From NCBI GenBank assembly GCA_965216915.1, contig CBDCGS010000005.1, positions 124,001 through 188,000 of the forward strand: a stretch of 64,000 nucleotides of DNA, given 5' to 3'. The notes beneath the pieces are model-generated. The model was not told where the DNA came from. It saw only the letters and a program-made list of their open reading frames with translations, and searched no databases. A program made the translations under genes and the position numbers. Shown piece after piece: positions 52,044-60,507 of the stretch. The DNA is from CBDCGS01 sp965216915 (GTDB lineage Bacteria > Pseudomonadota > Alphaproteobacteria > UBA828). Position 1 is the first letter of the stretch; each line of letters opens with the position of its first letter.

Positions 52044-52682
52044 TCAATCGAAGCTCGCGAGGAGCGCGTCGATCTCTTCCTGTGTGGCGGCGCGCTCCGA
52101 AAGCTGCGGGCCGTTGAGCAGCGCGTCTTCGCCTTTACGCTCATCCTTTGGCGGCGCCGCCGCCTTGGCGCGGAGCTCGTCACCGAAGGCGCCGACGAGC
52201 TTGTCGAGCGCCTCCTCGATATGCTGCAGCGTCTTCACCACCTTGGTGATCCGCTGACCCGTGATGTCTTGGAAGTTGCACGCCTCATAAATGCGCGTGA
52301 CCACATCGGAAAGCTGATCGCGCGCCGGCGCATCCAGGGTTTGCGACACCTGCTCCAGCTGCTCGGCGGCATCGAGAATGGTGCCGGTGGCGTCCTCGGT
52401 CGCATTGACGATCGCGTCGAGCTCGTCGGTCGCGGTCGGGATGTGATGCTCGCGAATTTCCGTCGGCTGGATCGCGGCAATCTCATCGCGCGCATGCCGA
52501 ATGAAATGCGCGAGCTCCTCTAGCTCACGGTAGACGTGGAGATCCATCGCGGTGAGATCGCCGTCCATCGTGCGCAACAAGCTTTCGACGATCTCACCGA
52601 TCTCGCTCACAGAGACCGTGTCGCCCCGCTCGGCACGAAGCGTCTCGATCGCGTCGGATAGGCCGTTAGCGTTCTGAGCCAT
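52044..52682 (-). CDS. cheZ: CheY-P phosphatase CheZ
   Basis: A 212-residue protein with the CheZ helical hairpin and active-site segment RIYEACNFQDITGQRITKVV, in which the catalytic Asp and Gln are kept. The C-terminal CheY-binding peptide is EEIDALLASFD. CheZ is rarer in alphaproteobacteria than phosphate-sink CheY systems, so its presence is informative. It lies 27 bp downstream of cheY in the same operon. Confidence 0.9.
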   Translation of the reverse strand: MAQNANGLSDAIETLRAERGDTVSVSEIGEIVESLLRTMDGDLTAMDLHVYRELEELAHFIRHARDEIAAIQPTEIREHHIPTATDELDAIVNATEDATGTILDAAEQLEQVSQTLDAPARDQLSDVVTRIYEACNFQDITGQRITKVVKTLQHIEEALDKLVGAFGDELRAKAAAPPKDERKGEDALLNGPQLSERAATQEEIDALLASFD

Positions 52683-52709
52683 GGTGCACCTGATGCGTGG
52701 GTCGCGCGA

Positions 52710-53096
52710 TCAGAACTTGCCCAGGATCGCTTCGATCTTCGACTTGAGTGTCTCGGCGTTGAAGGGCTTGACGATGTAGTTGTCGACCCCCGCTTCCTTG
52801 GCGGCGATGACGTTCTCGGTCTTGCTCTCCGCCGTCACCATCAGGAACGGCGTCGTCTTCAACCGATCGTCGGCACGCACCTCCTTGAGGAGATCGAGGC
52901 CGGTCATGGGCTCCATGTTCCAATCGGAGACCACCAGGCCGAATTGGCCCTTCTGCAGCTTGGCGAGCGCCGCGCTGCCGTCGGCAGCATCTTCGATGTT
53001 CTTGAAGCCAATCTGGCGCAGGAGATTGGTGATGATGCGAATCATCGTTTTGTAGTCGTCGACGACCAAAACGTTCATCGTGAGATCGACGGCCAT
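52710..53096 (-). CDS. cheY: Chemotaxis response regulator CheY
   Basis: A 128-residue single receiver domain with the acidic pair Asp13/Asp14, phospho-acceptor Asp58 (VVSDWNMEPM), Thr88 (MVTAES) and Lys110 (YIVKPF). Aromatic Tyr107 (NYIV) fits the canonical output switch. AGGGGT precedes the ATG. With CheZ downstream and FliM encoded 1.3 kb upstream on the same strand, it should carry the signal to the motor. A CtrA-type box lies 80 bp upstream. Confidence 0.95.
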   Translation of the reverse strand: MAVDLTMNVLVVDDYKTMIRIITNLLRQIGFKNIEDAADGSAALAKLQKGQFGLVVSDWNMEPMTGLDLLKEVRADDRLKTTPFLMVTAESKTENVIAAKEAGVDNYIVKPFNAETLKSKIEAILGKF

Positions 53097-53172
53097 TTTT
53101 CTACCCCTACTGTCCGCTCCGTGGATGACTCGTCTGCGCGCGAAAACGCAACCACGCGACGATAAAACAGCC

Positions 53173-53193
53173 CTCTTAAGGGCCGGTTAAGAG
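53173..53193. promoter_or_regulatory. CtrA-type box within hairpin upstream of cheY
   Basis: TTAA-N7-TTAA occupies 53176-53190 and is the core of a 7-bp inverted repeat CTCTTAA / TTAAGAG. It lies 80 bp upstream of cheY and just after the motE stop. The same sequence could act as a terminator for the fliL-motE transcript (minus strand: hairpin then GGCTGTTTTATC). Confidence 0.65.
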
Positions 53194-53217
53194 AGTGGAT
53201 TCACCCTCATCTGACAG

Positions 53218-53901
53218 CTATTTCGGCGGCTCGCTGCGCGCTGCGAGGTCGATCGTGATCTGCTTGGCGCGCGCCGGGTTAAGCAATGCGAGGATGGGCG
53301 CCGCCTTGGCCTCGCGCATGCGTTCGACGACGTCGAGCAGGATGTCGCCGTCGAGCTCCGCGAAGATCTTCGCGGCGTCCTTCGGCTTCATGTTCTCGTA
53401 GATCTTCACGAGGCTCTTCATGCGCGCCTCGCGCGTCTCGTCGAACTGACCCATCAGGGTCTCGATCCGCTTCTCCAGGGCCTTGAGCGTCTCGATCTTC
53501 TCGTCGAGCGCCGCCTGTGCGGCATCGAGCACCTGAGCGCGCAGCGCGAACTCCCGCTCGCGCTCCTCCAGTTGGCCGCGCCGCACCTGGAGGTTTTGCA
53601 GCAGCTCGATCTCGGCCGGGCTGAGCAGCATCGGATCGAAGGTCTCGGCGTCGAGCTGTAGCCCCGTCTCCTCGACCGTGCTCGAGGAGGCCGTGGCGCC
53701 GTGGCCGCCTCCCTCCGACGACGCCTCCTTGTGGGACACGGCGGACGCAGCGTCGCTCGATGCCGTTTCCGCGTAGCTCGCGCTGACGGTAAGCTCGTCC
53801 ATCACGACGTCGAGGCCGCTCCACATATCGCGGACCTTGACGCTCAACATGATGGCGGCCGCGATGATCGCGACGGGCAGGAGGCGCAACCGAATACGCA
53901 T
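53218..53901 (-). CDS. MotE-family flagellar protein
   Basis: A 227-residue protein with one N-terminal signal anchor (LLPVAIIAAAIMLSVKV), an Ala/Ser-rich stretch, a coiled coil (about 95-155) and a C-terminal MgtE_N-like domain (LVKIYENMKPKDAAKIFAEL, DGDILLDVVERMREAKAAPI). MotE-type proteins are periplasmic chaperones for the motor protein MotC in rhizobia. ATG 53901 is chosen because GAGAGGGA lies just upstream; an upstream TTG at 53931 is coupled to the previous stop but lacks support. Last gene of the fliL-fliM-DUF6468 operon. Confidence 0.85.
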   Translation of the reverse strand: MRIRLRLLPVAIIAAAIMLSVKVRDMWSGLDVVMDELTVSASYAETASSDAASAVSHKEASSEGGGHGATASSSTVEETGLQLDAETFDPMLLSPAEIELLQNLQVRRGQLEEREREFALRAQVLDAAQAALDEKIETLKALEKRIETLMGQFDETREARMKSLVKIYENMKPKDAAKIFAELDGDILLDVVERMREAKAAPILALLNPARAKQITIDLAARSEPPK

Positions 53902-53927
53902 GGGCGTCCCTCTCGCTCGAAAGATGG

Positions 53928-54362
53928 TCAACGCGCCGCGCGCAAAGCCTTGAGGAGCCCGGCCTCGATCTCACGCCGCGTCTCCGACGGCCGCTCCGGT
54001 GGTCGGTCCGACGGCGTATTGAGGCGCTGCGGCGCGAACGCGGACTCCTCCTCGCGCACGCCCTCGAGGCGCTGCGCCAGACGGGAGCCGCGCTTCGCGA
54101 GGTATGTCAGCTCCTCGTTCAACCGCTCCGCCTGGGTGATCGAGCTCTGGAGCGAGGCGCCGGCTTCCTCGGCATTGGCTCGGAGCGCCGCGATGCCGGC
54201 TTCGGCCCGCTCCGCGGCCTGGTTGAGCGCGCCGATCAGGTTCGAGAGCTCTTCCTGGTTACGCCGGAGCCCTTTGAGGCGGCGGTTCAACACCACGCTC
54301 CACACGATGGTCGCCACCAAGAGCGCGGCGATCAGCCCGTCGAGAAGAAACGCGAAGGTCAT
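53928..54362 (-). CDS. DUF6468 flagellar-locus membrane protein
   Basis: A 144-residue protein with an N-terminal membrane helix (FLLDGLIAALLVATIVWSVV) and a long coiled coil (about 35-110; LRRNQEELSNLIGALNQAAE). The Pro/Arg-rich tail follows. It matches the small family always found beside fliM/motE in alphaproteobacteria. It overlaps fliM by 4 bp (ATGA). Its role at the motor is unknown. Confidence 0.82.
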   Translation of the reverse strand: MTFAFLLDGLIAALLVATIVWSVVLNRRLKGLRRNQEELSNLIGALNQAAERAEAGIAALRANAEEAGASLQSSITQAERLNEELTYLAKRGSRLAQRLEGVREEESAFAPQRLNTPSDRPPERPSETRREIEAGLLKALRAAR

Positions 54363-55504
54363 TCGTTCGTCCCCGACCGCTCGACCGCGTCCAAGACACG
54401 CACGGCGACGTGTTCGCCGACGCGCCCGATGGACCCCTGCACCAGCTGCACATTGCCGCAGCGCAACCGTACCGGTGATCGCGGCGTGGCGTTGAGAAAG
54501 AGGGTGTCACCCACGCCAAGTTCGGCCAACGAGCCCAGCGCGACCATTTTCTCGTCGAGCACGGCCTCGATCTCGACGCAGGTTTGCCACATTTCGTTTG
54601 CGAGATGGCTCTCCCAGATCGAATCGCGTCCGAACTTTTCGCCCATGAACATCTGCAGCAAGAGCTCGCGCACGGGCTCGAGTGTCGCATAGGGCAGCAA
54701 GGTCTCGATCTTGCCCCCGCGGTCCTCCATGTCGATCCGGCAGCGCACCAAGATGGCGGCATTGGCCGGACGCGCGATGGTTGCAAAGCGGGGATTGGTC
54801 TCCAAGCGGTCGAACTCGAAGCTCACCGGGCTCAGCGGCTCGAACGCCGCGCTCATGTCGGAGAGCACCACCTCGAGCATGCGCTCGACGAGATTGCGCT
54901 CGATGGTTGTATATGGCCGCCCCTCGATGCGCATAGGCGCCGAACCGCGCCGGCCGCCGAGCAGCACGTCGACCACCGAGTAGATGAGCGAGCCGTCGAC
55001 CGTCATCAGGCCGTAATTGTCCCACTCGATGGCCTTGAACACGCCGAGCATCGCCGGCAGCGGGATCGAGTTCAGGTAATCGCCGAAACGGACCGAGGTG
55101 ATGTTGTCGAGGGTCACCTCGACATTGTCCGACGTAAAATTCCGCAGGCTCGTGGTCAGCAGCCGGACCAGCCGGTCGAACACCACCTCGAGCATCGGAA
55201 GACGCTCATAAGAGACAAGCGTCGAATTGAGGATCGCCTGGATGCCCGCGGGGTCCTCATTGGGGTCGTCCTCGTCGAACCCGAGGAGGTTGTCGATCTC
55301 CTCCTGGTTCAGGACGCGAGCGGTGGATGCGCCGTCGTCGCCTTCGGCGCCCTCTCCGTCGCCGCCGTCGCCGCCCTCGTCGTCATCGAGCATGGCGGCC
55401 CATTCGGCAGCCATGTCGTCGCCCTCTTCGCCGCCGGCCTCAGCCGCGACGTTGTCTTCGGGCTCGACCGTGTCGTCATGCTCGGTGGGGTCGTCCGGAC
55501 GCAC
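54359..55504 (-). CDS. fliM: Flagellar motor switch protein FliM
   Basis: A 381-residue switch protein. An acidic N-terminal extension (about 1-63, many Asp/Glu/Gly) precedes the CheY-P-binding peptide RVLNQEEIDNLLGF, then the CheC-like middle domain (YERLPMLEVVFDRLVRLLTT, GVFKAIEWDNYGLMTVDGSL) and the SpoA C-terminal domain (TLFLNATPRSPVRLRCGNVQ). The start given is GTG 55504 (TAGTG coupling to fliL). ATG 55414, with GAGGG upstream and the start MAAEWAAMLDDDEG, is an equally good choice and gives 351 residues. Confidence 0.93.
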   Translation of the reverse strand: MRPDDPTEHDDTVEPEDNVAAEAGGEEGDDMAAEWAAMLDDDEGGDGGDGEGAEGDDGASTARVLNQEEIDNLLGFDEDDPNEDPAGIQAILNSTLVSYERLPMLEVVFDRLVRLLTTSLRNFTSDNVEVTLDNITSVRFGDYLNSIPLPAMLGVFKAIEWDNYGLMTVDGSLIYSVVDVLLGGRRGSAPMRIEGRPYTTIERNLVERMLEVVLSDMSAAFEPLSPVSFEFDRLETNPRFATIARPANAAILVRCRIDMEDRGGKIETLLPYATLEPVRELLLQMFMGEKFGRDSIWESHLANEMWQTCVEIEAVLDEKMVALGSLAELGVGDTLFLNATPRSPVRLRCGNVQLVQGSIGRVGEHVAVRVLDAVERSGTNE

Positions 55505-56031
55505 TACTGCACCAACATTTCGCGAAACAAGACGTCGTTAACCTCGTGCTCCTCCACCGCGCTCGTGACGCGGGCCAGCAATTCCTCCTTGAGCCGATAG
55601 ACCCCGGCGGAGCCGCTGATGTCCTCCGCGCGCAGCTCGCGCAGGTAAACCTGGAAGCGGTCGATCACGCGCGGTAGCACGCGTTCGAGTTCGCTCACGG
55701 TAGCATCGTCGTAAACCTCGAGGCTTACCGAGAGCTTGAGATACCGGGGCTTGCCGCCGCCGGTGTTGAGGTTCACCAGCATGTCGGGCAGATCGAAGTA
55801 GATCGCCTCCTTCGGAGGCTCGACCTCCTCCACGACCTCTCCCTCGGCCGGCTTCTCGCCGCCGAACATATCGCCCAGCAGGCCGGTCTGAGTGGCGCCG
55901 CCGATCAGCACGAGCGGCAGGCCGATGAAGAGCAGAATCTTCTTGCCGCTGAAGCGCCGGCGCGGCTGCTCTTCCTCGCCGTCCTCGATCTCGGCGTCGG
56001 ATACTTGCTCGTCGACCGATGTGTCGGCCAT
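55504..56031 (-). CDS. fliL: Flagellar basal body-associated protein FliL
   Basis: A 175-residue protein. It has an acidic cytoplasmic N-terminus, one membrane helix (KILLFIGLPLVLIGGATQTG) and a periplasmic stomatin-like FliL domain (AIYFDLPDMLVNLNTGGGKP, YLKLSVSLEVYDDATVSELE) ending DVLFREMLVQ. FliL surrounds the stator and raises torque. It is the first gene of the minus-strand operon fliL-fliM-DUF6468-motE. Confidence 0.92.
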   Translation of the reverse strand: MADTSVDEQVSDAEIEDGEEEQPRRRFSGKKILLFIGLPLVLIGGATQTGLLGDMFGGEKPAEGEVVEEVEPPKEAIYFDLPDMLVNLNTGGGKPRYLKLSVSLEVYDDATVSELERVLPRVIDRFQVYLRELRAEDISGSAGVYRLKEELLARVTSAVEEHEVNDVLFREMLVQ

Positions 56032-56221
56032 GCGTGCCTCCTTCGGGCCCGCTTCGGCGGAGCCCGGCCTCGTGGACTATAGGAGGAGCGCCGTTAACAA
56101 TGGGTTTGCCGCGCTGCACCACGGCGCAGGTGGAAGAAGCTGCCCGGCAAAGCCTGCCCACGGGACCGAGCCGGCCTTGCGCCCGGCACGTAAGCCATTG
56201 AGATCGCTGATCCCGCCGACC

Positions 56222-56237
56222 TGGCACGGCAAGTGCA
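56222..56237 (+). promoter_or_regulatory. Sigma-54-type promoter of flgF operon
   Basis: TGGCACGGCAAGTGCA keeps GG-N10-GC and the full TGGCACG upstream half of the RpoN consensus; the downstream half is GTGCA instead of TTGCA. It lies 40 bp upstream of the flgF ATG. In Caulobacter the hook and rod-ring operons use sigma-54 with FlbD, in line with this. Confidence 0.75.
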
Positions 56238-56276
56238 TGGGGTTCGCCAACCGAACACCAAAAAGGGTCGGACCGG

Positions 56277-57005
56277 ATGTCGCAAGGCATATATGTCTCG
56301 CTCTCGCAACAGATGGTGTTGCGCAAGCGGATGGACGCGATCGCTCAGAATCTCGCCAACATGAACACCGACAGCTTCCGAGCGGAGCGCGTCTTGTTCC
56401 AGGAATATGTCCACAAAACCCCGTCGGGCGGTGTGATCTCGTTCGTTCACGAGGTCGGCCTCCATCGCGACCCGATGCCCGGTCGCCTAGAGCGAACCGG
56501 CAGCGATCTCGACCTCGCGATCAAAGGAACCGGCTATTTCGTCGTCGAAAACGAGATTGGCGATCGCTACTACACCCGGCATGGCCACTTCGAGCTTGAC
56601 GACGAACGCAATCTGGTGACGTCGTCGGGCCATCGCGTGCTCGGCCTCGAGAACGTGCCGATCTCAGTCGTGGACGGACGGGGCCAAATCACCATCGCGC
56701 GCGACGGCACGGTCTCGGTAGGTGACGCGCCGGTGGGCAGGGTCCGCGTCGTCGAGTTCGACGACGAACAGGCCCTGGCAAAGGCCGGTGACGGCCTTTA
56801 CGTGACCGACCAGGCACCGCGCGACATAGCGCCCGAGGAAATACGCGTCCTCCAAGGCACGATCGAGACGGCGAACGTCCAACCGATCCTGGAGATGACG
56901 CGCATGATCGACGTGATGCGCTCCTACCAGAGATCACAAAACCTCACCAAGACCGACCATGACCTCAAGCGTCGGGCCATCCGCGATATCGCCGCGGTCA
57001 GTTAA
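56277..57005 (+). CDS. flgF: Flagellar basal-body rod protein FlgF
   Basis: A 242-residue rod protein. The N-terminal rod motif is MVLRKRMDAIAQNLANMNTD. The body has DLDLAIKGTGYFVVENEIGD and YYTRHGHFELDDERNLVTSS, and the C-terminus ETANVQPILEMTRMIDVMRS. It forms the proximal part of the rod with FlgB/C/G. It opens the operon flgF-flgG-flgA-flgH. Confidence 0.95.
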   Translation: MSQGIYVSLSQQMVLRKRMDAIAQNLANMNTDSFRAERVLFQEYVHKTPSGGVISFVHEVGLHRDPMPGRLERTGSDLDLAIKGTGYFVVENEIGDRYYTRHGHFELDDERNLVTSSGHRVLGLENVPISVVDGRGQITIARDGTVSVGDAPVGRVRVVEFDDEQALAKAGDGLYVTDQAPRDIAPEEIRVLQGTIETANVQPILEMTRMIDVMRSYQRSQNLTKTDHDLKRRAIRDIAAVS

Positions 57006-57022
57006 CGGAAAGGATTGATCAC

Positions 57023-57808
57023 ATGCGTTCGATGAGTGTCGCGGCGACGGGAATGCTGGCCCAACAGCTGAACGTCGAGGTGATTTCCAACAACATCGCC
57101 AACATGAACACCACCGGGTTCAAACGCCAACGCCCGGAGTTTCAGGATTTGCTTTACCAAAGCCAGCGCCAAATCGGGGCGCAGTCCTCCGACATTGGCA
57201 CGATCGTGCCGAACGGCGTACAGCTCGGCTCGGGCGTCAAGACCGCGTCGGTCTACCGCATCACCGAGCAGGGCAATCTGATGTCCACCGAGAACCAGCT
57301 CGACCTGGCGATCCAGGGGCGCGGCTGGTTCCAGATCGAGCTTCCGAACGGTGGCGAGGCGTTCACGCGGGCCGGCACCTTTCAGCGAAGCGCCGACGGC
57401 CAGCTGGTGACCGCCGACGGCTTCGTCGTGAGCCCGGGTGTTGTGATCCCCGACGACGCGATCTCGGTCAGCATCAATGAATCCGGTGAGGTGCAGGTGA
57501 CGTTCTCCGGCCAGACCGCGCCGCAGGTCGTGGGCCAGATCGAGCTCTTCACATTCCCCAACGCAGCCGGCCTCGAGGCGCGCGGCGACAATCTTTTCCT
57601 GGAAACCGCCGCCTCGGGCACCAGCACCCGGTCCACACCGGGCCAGAACGGCGTCGGCACCCTGCTTCAAGGTTTTCTCGAGACGGCAAACGTCAACGCC
57701 GTCGCCGAGATCACCGACCTGATCACCGCGCAGCGGGCCTATGAGCTCAACTCCAAGGTCATCAGCACCTCCGACGAGATGATGGCCACCGTGAACCAGC
57801 TCCGCTAG
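57023..57808 (+). CDS. flgG: Flagellar distal rod protein FlgG
   Basis: A 261-residue protein of standard FlgG length. It shows AATGMLAQQLNVEVISNNIA, NMNTTGFKRQRPEFQDLLYQ, GVKTASVYRITEQGNLMSTE, QLDLAIQGRGWFQIELPNGG and the C-terminal LITAQRAYELNSKVISTSDE. It forms the distal rod that crosses the periplasm. It begins 17 bp after flgF. Confidence 0.97.
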   Translation: MRSMSVAATGMLAQQLNVEVISNNIANMNTTGFKRQRPEFQDLLYQSQRQIGAQSSDIGTIVPNGVQLGSGVKTASVYRITEQGNLMSTENQLDLAIQGRGWFQIELPNGGEAFTRAGTFQRSADGQLVTADGFVVSPGVVIPDDAISVSINESGEVQVTFSGQTAPQVVGQIELFTFPNAAGLEARGDNLFLETAASGTSTRSTPGQNGVGTLLQGFLETANVNAVAEITDLITAQRAYELNSKVISTSDEMMATVNQLR

Positions 57809-57827
57809 GCCGGTGGGGCGCAACGCC

Positions 57828-58832
57828 ATGAGCTTCCTCAAGAACCTGATCAAGGGCACTTTTGCAGCGTGCATCCTGCTCGGCGGGCTGAGCCAGATCA
57901 GCGGCGACGCGAGCGCCGCCGCCGAGAGCGCTGCCGAAACCAACGCCGGGCCCGTCGCCTTGAATCCCGACGTGACCATCCGCGGCGCGATCGTGCGGCT
58001 TGGCGATCTCTTCGCGATCTCCGGGGAGCAGGCACTCACACCCTTGTTCCGCGCGCCGAATCCCGGACGTACGCTCGTGCTCGACACCCGAGACCTCGTC
58101 GACCTGGCGCGAACCCACAAGATCGCCTGGACGCCCCTTCTCGGCGATGAAAGCACCATCATCAGGCGCGCGAGCGTCCTGGTGAGCCGCGTCGAAATCG
58201 AGGACGCCCTGGCCCGGGCGATCGGCGCGCCGGAGGGCGGCGGCGCGTTCGAGGTGGCCTTGAGCGGGCGCATGCCGGGCCTCTACATTCCAGCCGAGGA
58301 CGCCGGCTCGATCGCCATCGAGGAGCTTCACTACGACCCCCATGGCGGCCGTTTCAGCGCGGTGGTGGTCGCGCCCGCAAGCGCGCCCCGGGCGGCGCGC
58401 GTGCGCGTCGCCGGGCGGCTCCACGCGACCCGGAGCATCCCCATTCCCGTGCGTGGCATCGGCACCGGCGAGATCATCACCATGGACGATCTGGCGTTGG
58501 AGACGCGTCGGATGACACGGCGCGAGCATGCCATGGTGACCGAGTTCGAGGGACTGATCGGCAAGGCCGCGCAGCGGCCCCTGCGCGCGGGCGAGCCGGT
58601 GCGCGCGCGCGACGTGGCGGCACCGCAGCTGGTGTCCCGCGGCCGCGCCGTGACCATGGTTTACCGCGCGCCAGGCCTGATCCTGACCGCGCTCGGCACG
58701 GCAGTCGAGAACGGCGCCGCCGGCGAGGCGGTTCGCGTCGTGAACAGCCAGTCGAAAATGGTGATTCAGGCGGTCGTTGCCGGGCCTGACACCGTCGTGG
58801 TCCCGCATTCCGCCATCATCGGCGCCCAGTGA
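57828..58832 (+). CDS. flgA: Flagellar P-ring chaperone FlgA
   Basis: A 334-residue periplasmic protein with signal peptide (MSFLKNLIKGTFAACILLGG) and the FlgA/SAF domain near the C-terminus (IPIPVRGIGTGEIITMDDLA, RRMTRREHAMVTEFEGLIGK, AAQRPLRAGEPVRARDVAAP, VVNSQSKMVIQAVVAGPDTV). The ATG at 57828 with GGTGGGG upstream is preferred over a GTG at 57813. It chaperones FlgI during P-ring assembly. Longer than the E. coli protein because of an N-terminal extra domain. Confidence 0.92.
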   Translation: MSFLKNLIKGTFAACILLGGLSQISGDASAAAESAAETNAGPVALNPDVTIRGAIVRLGDLFAISGEQALTPLFRAPNPGRTLVLDTRDLVDLARTHKIAWTPLLGDESTIIRRASVLVSRVEIEDALARAIGAPEGGGAFEVALSGRMPGLYIPAEDAGSIAIEELHYDPHGGRFSAVVVAPASAPRAARVRVAGRLHATRSIPIPVRGIGTGEIITMDDLALETRRMTRREHAMVTEFEGLIGKAAQRPLRAGEPVRARDVAAPQLVSRGRAVTMVYRAPGLILTALGTAVENGAAGEAVRVVNSQSKMVIQAVVAGPDTVVVPHSAIIGAQ

Positions 58833-58843
58833 GGAGAATTGCG

Positions 58844-59656
58844 ATGACGAGCCAGCCATCGACGACGATCGCCCATCGCCGCAACGCAGCCAAATCGGCC
58901 GCCGGGTCATCGCGCGCCCTTTCCACCCTCGCCCTGCTCGGCGTCGTCGCCGGCGTGGCGAGCGGATGCTCGGCGATCGACCGCCTGGCCGAGGTCGGCG
59001 AGGACCCCAGGCTTTCCGCGATCGAGAACCCGCAGCGCCAACCCGGCTACGAGCCGGTGACGCTACCGATGCCGCGTCCCGAGCTCGCGGTCTATCGTCC
59101 CAACTCGCTCTGGCGCACAGGCGCCAAGGCGTTCTTCAAGGATCAGCGCGCAGCGCGGGTCGGCGACATCTTGACGGTGCAGATCGCGATCAGCGACAGC
59201 GCATCGCTGGAGAACAGCACGGAGAGCACCCGCACGAAGGCGGATGACAACGACATCTCCACCCTGTTGGGCTTCGAAGCGTCGCTCATCGACCTTTTGC
59301 CCGACGCGGTGAACCCCAACAACCTGATCGACGTCAACACCAGCGAGACGCGCTCCGGCGAAGGCTCCGTGGAGCGCGGCGAGGAGATCGACCTTAAGAT
59401 CTCGGCGATCGTCATGCAGGTCCTGCCCAACGGAAACATGGTGATCCACGGCCGGCAGGAGATGCGCGTGAACGCCGAGGTGCGCGAGCTTGCGATCGAT
59501 GGCGTGGTGCGCCCCGAGGACATCACGGCCCAAAACACGATTCCTTACGAGAAGATTGCCGAGGCGCGTGTGATCTATGGCGGGCGCGGCGTGATCAGCG
59601 ACGTGCAGCGGCCGCGCTACGGCACCCAGATCCTCGACATCATCTACCCCTTCTGA
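58844..59656 (+). CDS. flgH: Flagellar L-ring lipoprotein FlgH
   Basis: A 270-residue lipoprotein. The lipobox is VASGC with acylated Cys near residue 42, after a long basic N-terminus. The L-ring core shows SLWRTGAKAFFKDQRAARVG, DILTVQIAISDSASLENSTE, GNMVIHGRQEMRVNAEVREL and the C-terminal YGGRGVISDVQRPRYGTQIL. AGGAGA precedes ATG 58844, favoured over a GTG at 58829. Last gene of its operon. Confidence 0.95.
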   Translation: MTSQPSTTIAHRRNAAKSAAGSSRALSTLALLGVVAGVASGCSAIDRLAEVGEDPRLSAIENPQRQPGYEPVTLPMPRPELAVYRPNSLWRTGAKAFFKDQRAARVGDILTVQIAISDSASLENSTESTRTKADDNDISTLLGFEASLIDLLPDAVNPNNLIDVNTSETRSGEGSVERGEEIDLKISAIVMQVLPNGNMVIHGRQEMRVNAEVRELAIDGVVRPEDITAQNTIPYEKIAEARVIYGGRGVISDVQRPRYGTQILDIIYPF

Positions 59657-59691
59657 GCAGCCCTCACCGAGCCGGCCTCGGCGGGGCGCGC

Positions 59692-60474
59692 CTACTCCGC
59701 GACATAGCGCGGGTAGTGTGCCTTCGCCGCGTCGGCCGCTGTGAGGTCGAGGTCGAGCGACACGAACGGCACCGCGGCGCTGGTCGTCGCCAGCACCTGG
59801 CCGTCTGGATCGACGCAGAAGCCCATGCCGCCTAGGTTGGCGGCGGCCCCGGGCGGGGCGTGATCGTTGGACGAGACGACGTAGGCACCGGCGATCATGG
59901 CGAGCGTCCGCGCGCCGGTGAGCCAACGCTCCAGGCTTTCATGGGGGGTCGCGCGCGGCACGAGGATAAGCTGCGCGCCGGCCCGTCCGTAGGCCCGCCC
60001 ACGCTCCATGAACCACATTTCAGTGCATATCTGCACGCCGACGCGCGCCCCCCTCACCGGGGCGGTGTCGAAGCGCCCATCGCCGCGTTCGTACCACGAC
60101 GCCTCCCAGAAGAACGGCTCGTCGGGCAGATAGTATTTGTCGTGAAGCGGCGCGGCGGCGCCCGCATCCATCGTAGCGGGATCATGCCAGACGGCGCGGT
60201 TGAGCCGCCGTCCGCCCGCCAACACGGGCTGCGTCAGGACGGCCGCCGCCGGGGCGAGTTCGCCCAGCCGCTCAACCCCGCGCGCGTGCGCGGCGACTGC
60301 ATCCGCCCACGCATCATCGCTCGGCGCGCGGCGTACGGCGAGCCACGGGTGGAACGGCATTTCAGGCAGCAAGATCAGATCCGGCCGCGCCCGTGCCGCA
60401 TGGCCAGCCAAGTCCGTCCACGCCTCTTCCTGGGCAGCCGGCGCATTGGGCCATTGGGTGATCGTGACGCGGAT
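59692..60474 (-). CDS. Carbon-nitrogen hydrolase (nitrilase superfamily) without canonical start
   Basis: About 260 residues with the full catalytic triad: Glu in LILLPEMPFHPW, Lys in LHDKYYLPDEPFFW and Cys in VGVQICTEMWFMERG, followed by GAYVVSSNDH. The N-terminal strand expected for the family, IRVTITQWPNAPA, begins only after an in-frame TAG at 60481-60483, and the region contains no ATG, GTG or TTG until TTG 60411, which would cut the strand off. AGAGG lies at -10 relative to ATC 60474. So either ATC serves as a rare start or a start codon was lost. It sits between flgH and dksA, unusual for that locus. Confidence 0.75.
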   Translation of the reverse strand: MRVTITQWPNAPAAQEEAWTDLAGHAARARPDLILLPEMPFHPWLAVRRAPSDDAWADAVAAHARGVERLGELAPAAAVLTQPVLAGGRRLNRAVWHDPATMDAGAAAPLHDKYYLPDEPFFWEASWYERGDGRFDTAPVRGARVGVQICTEMWFMERGRAYGRAGAQLILVPRATPHESLERWLTGARTLAMIAGAYVVSSNDHAPPGAAANLGGMGFCVDPDGQVLATTSAAVPFVSLDLDLTAADAAKAHYPRYVAE

Positions 60475-60507
60475 GGTGCGCTACCTCTCGGGTGCCCGGC
60501 GGCCCAG

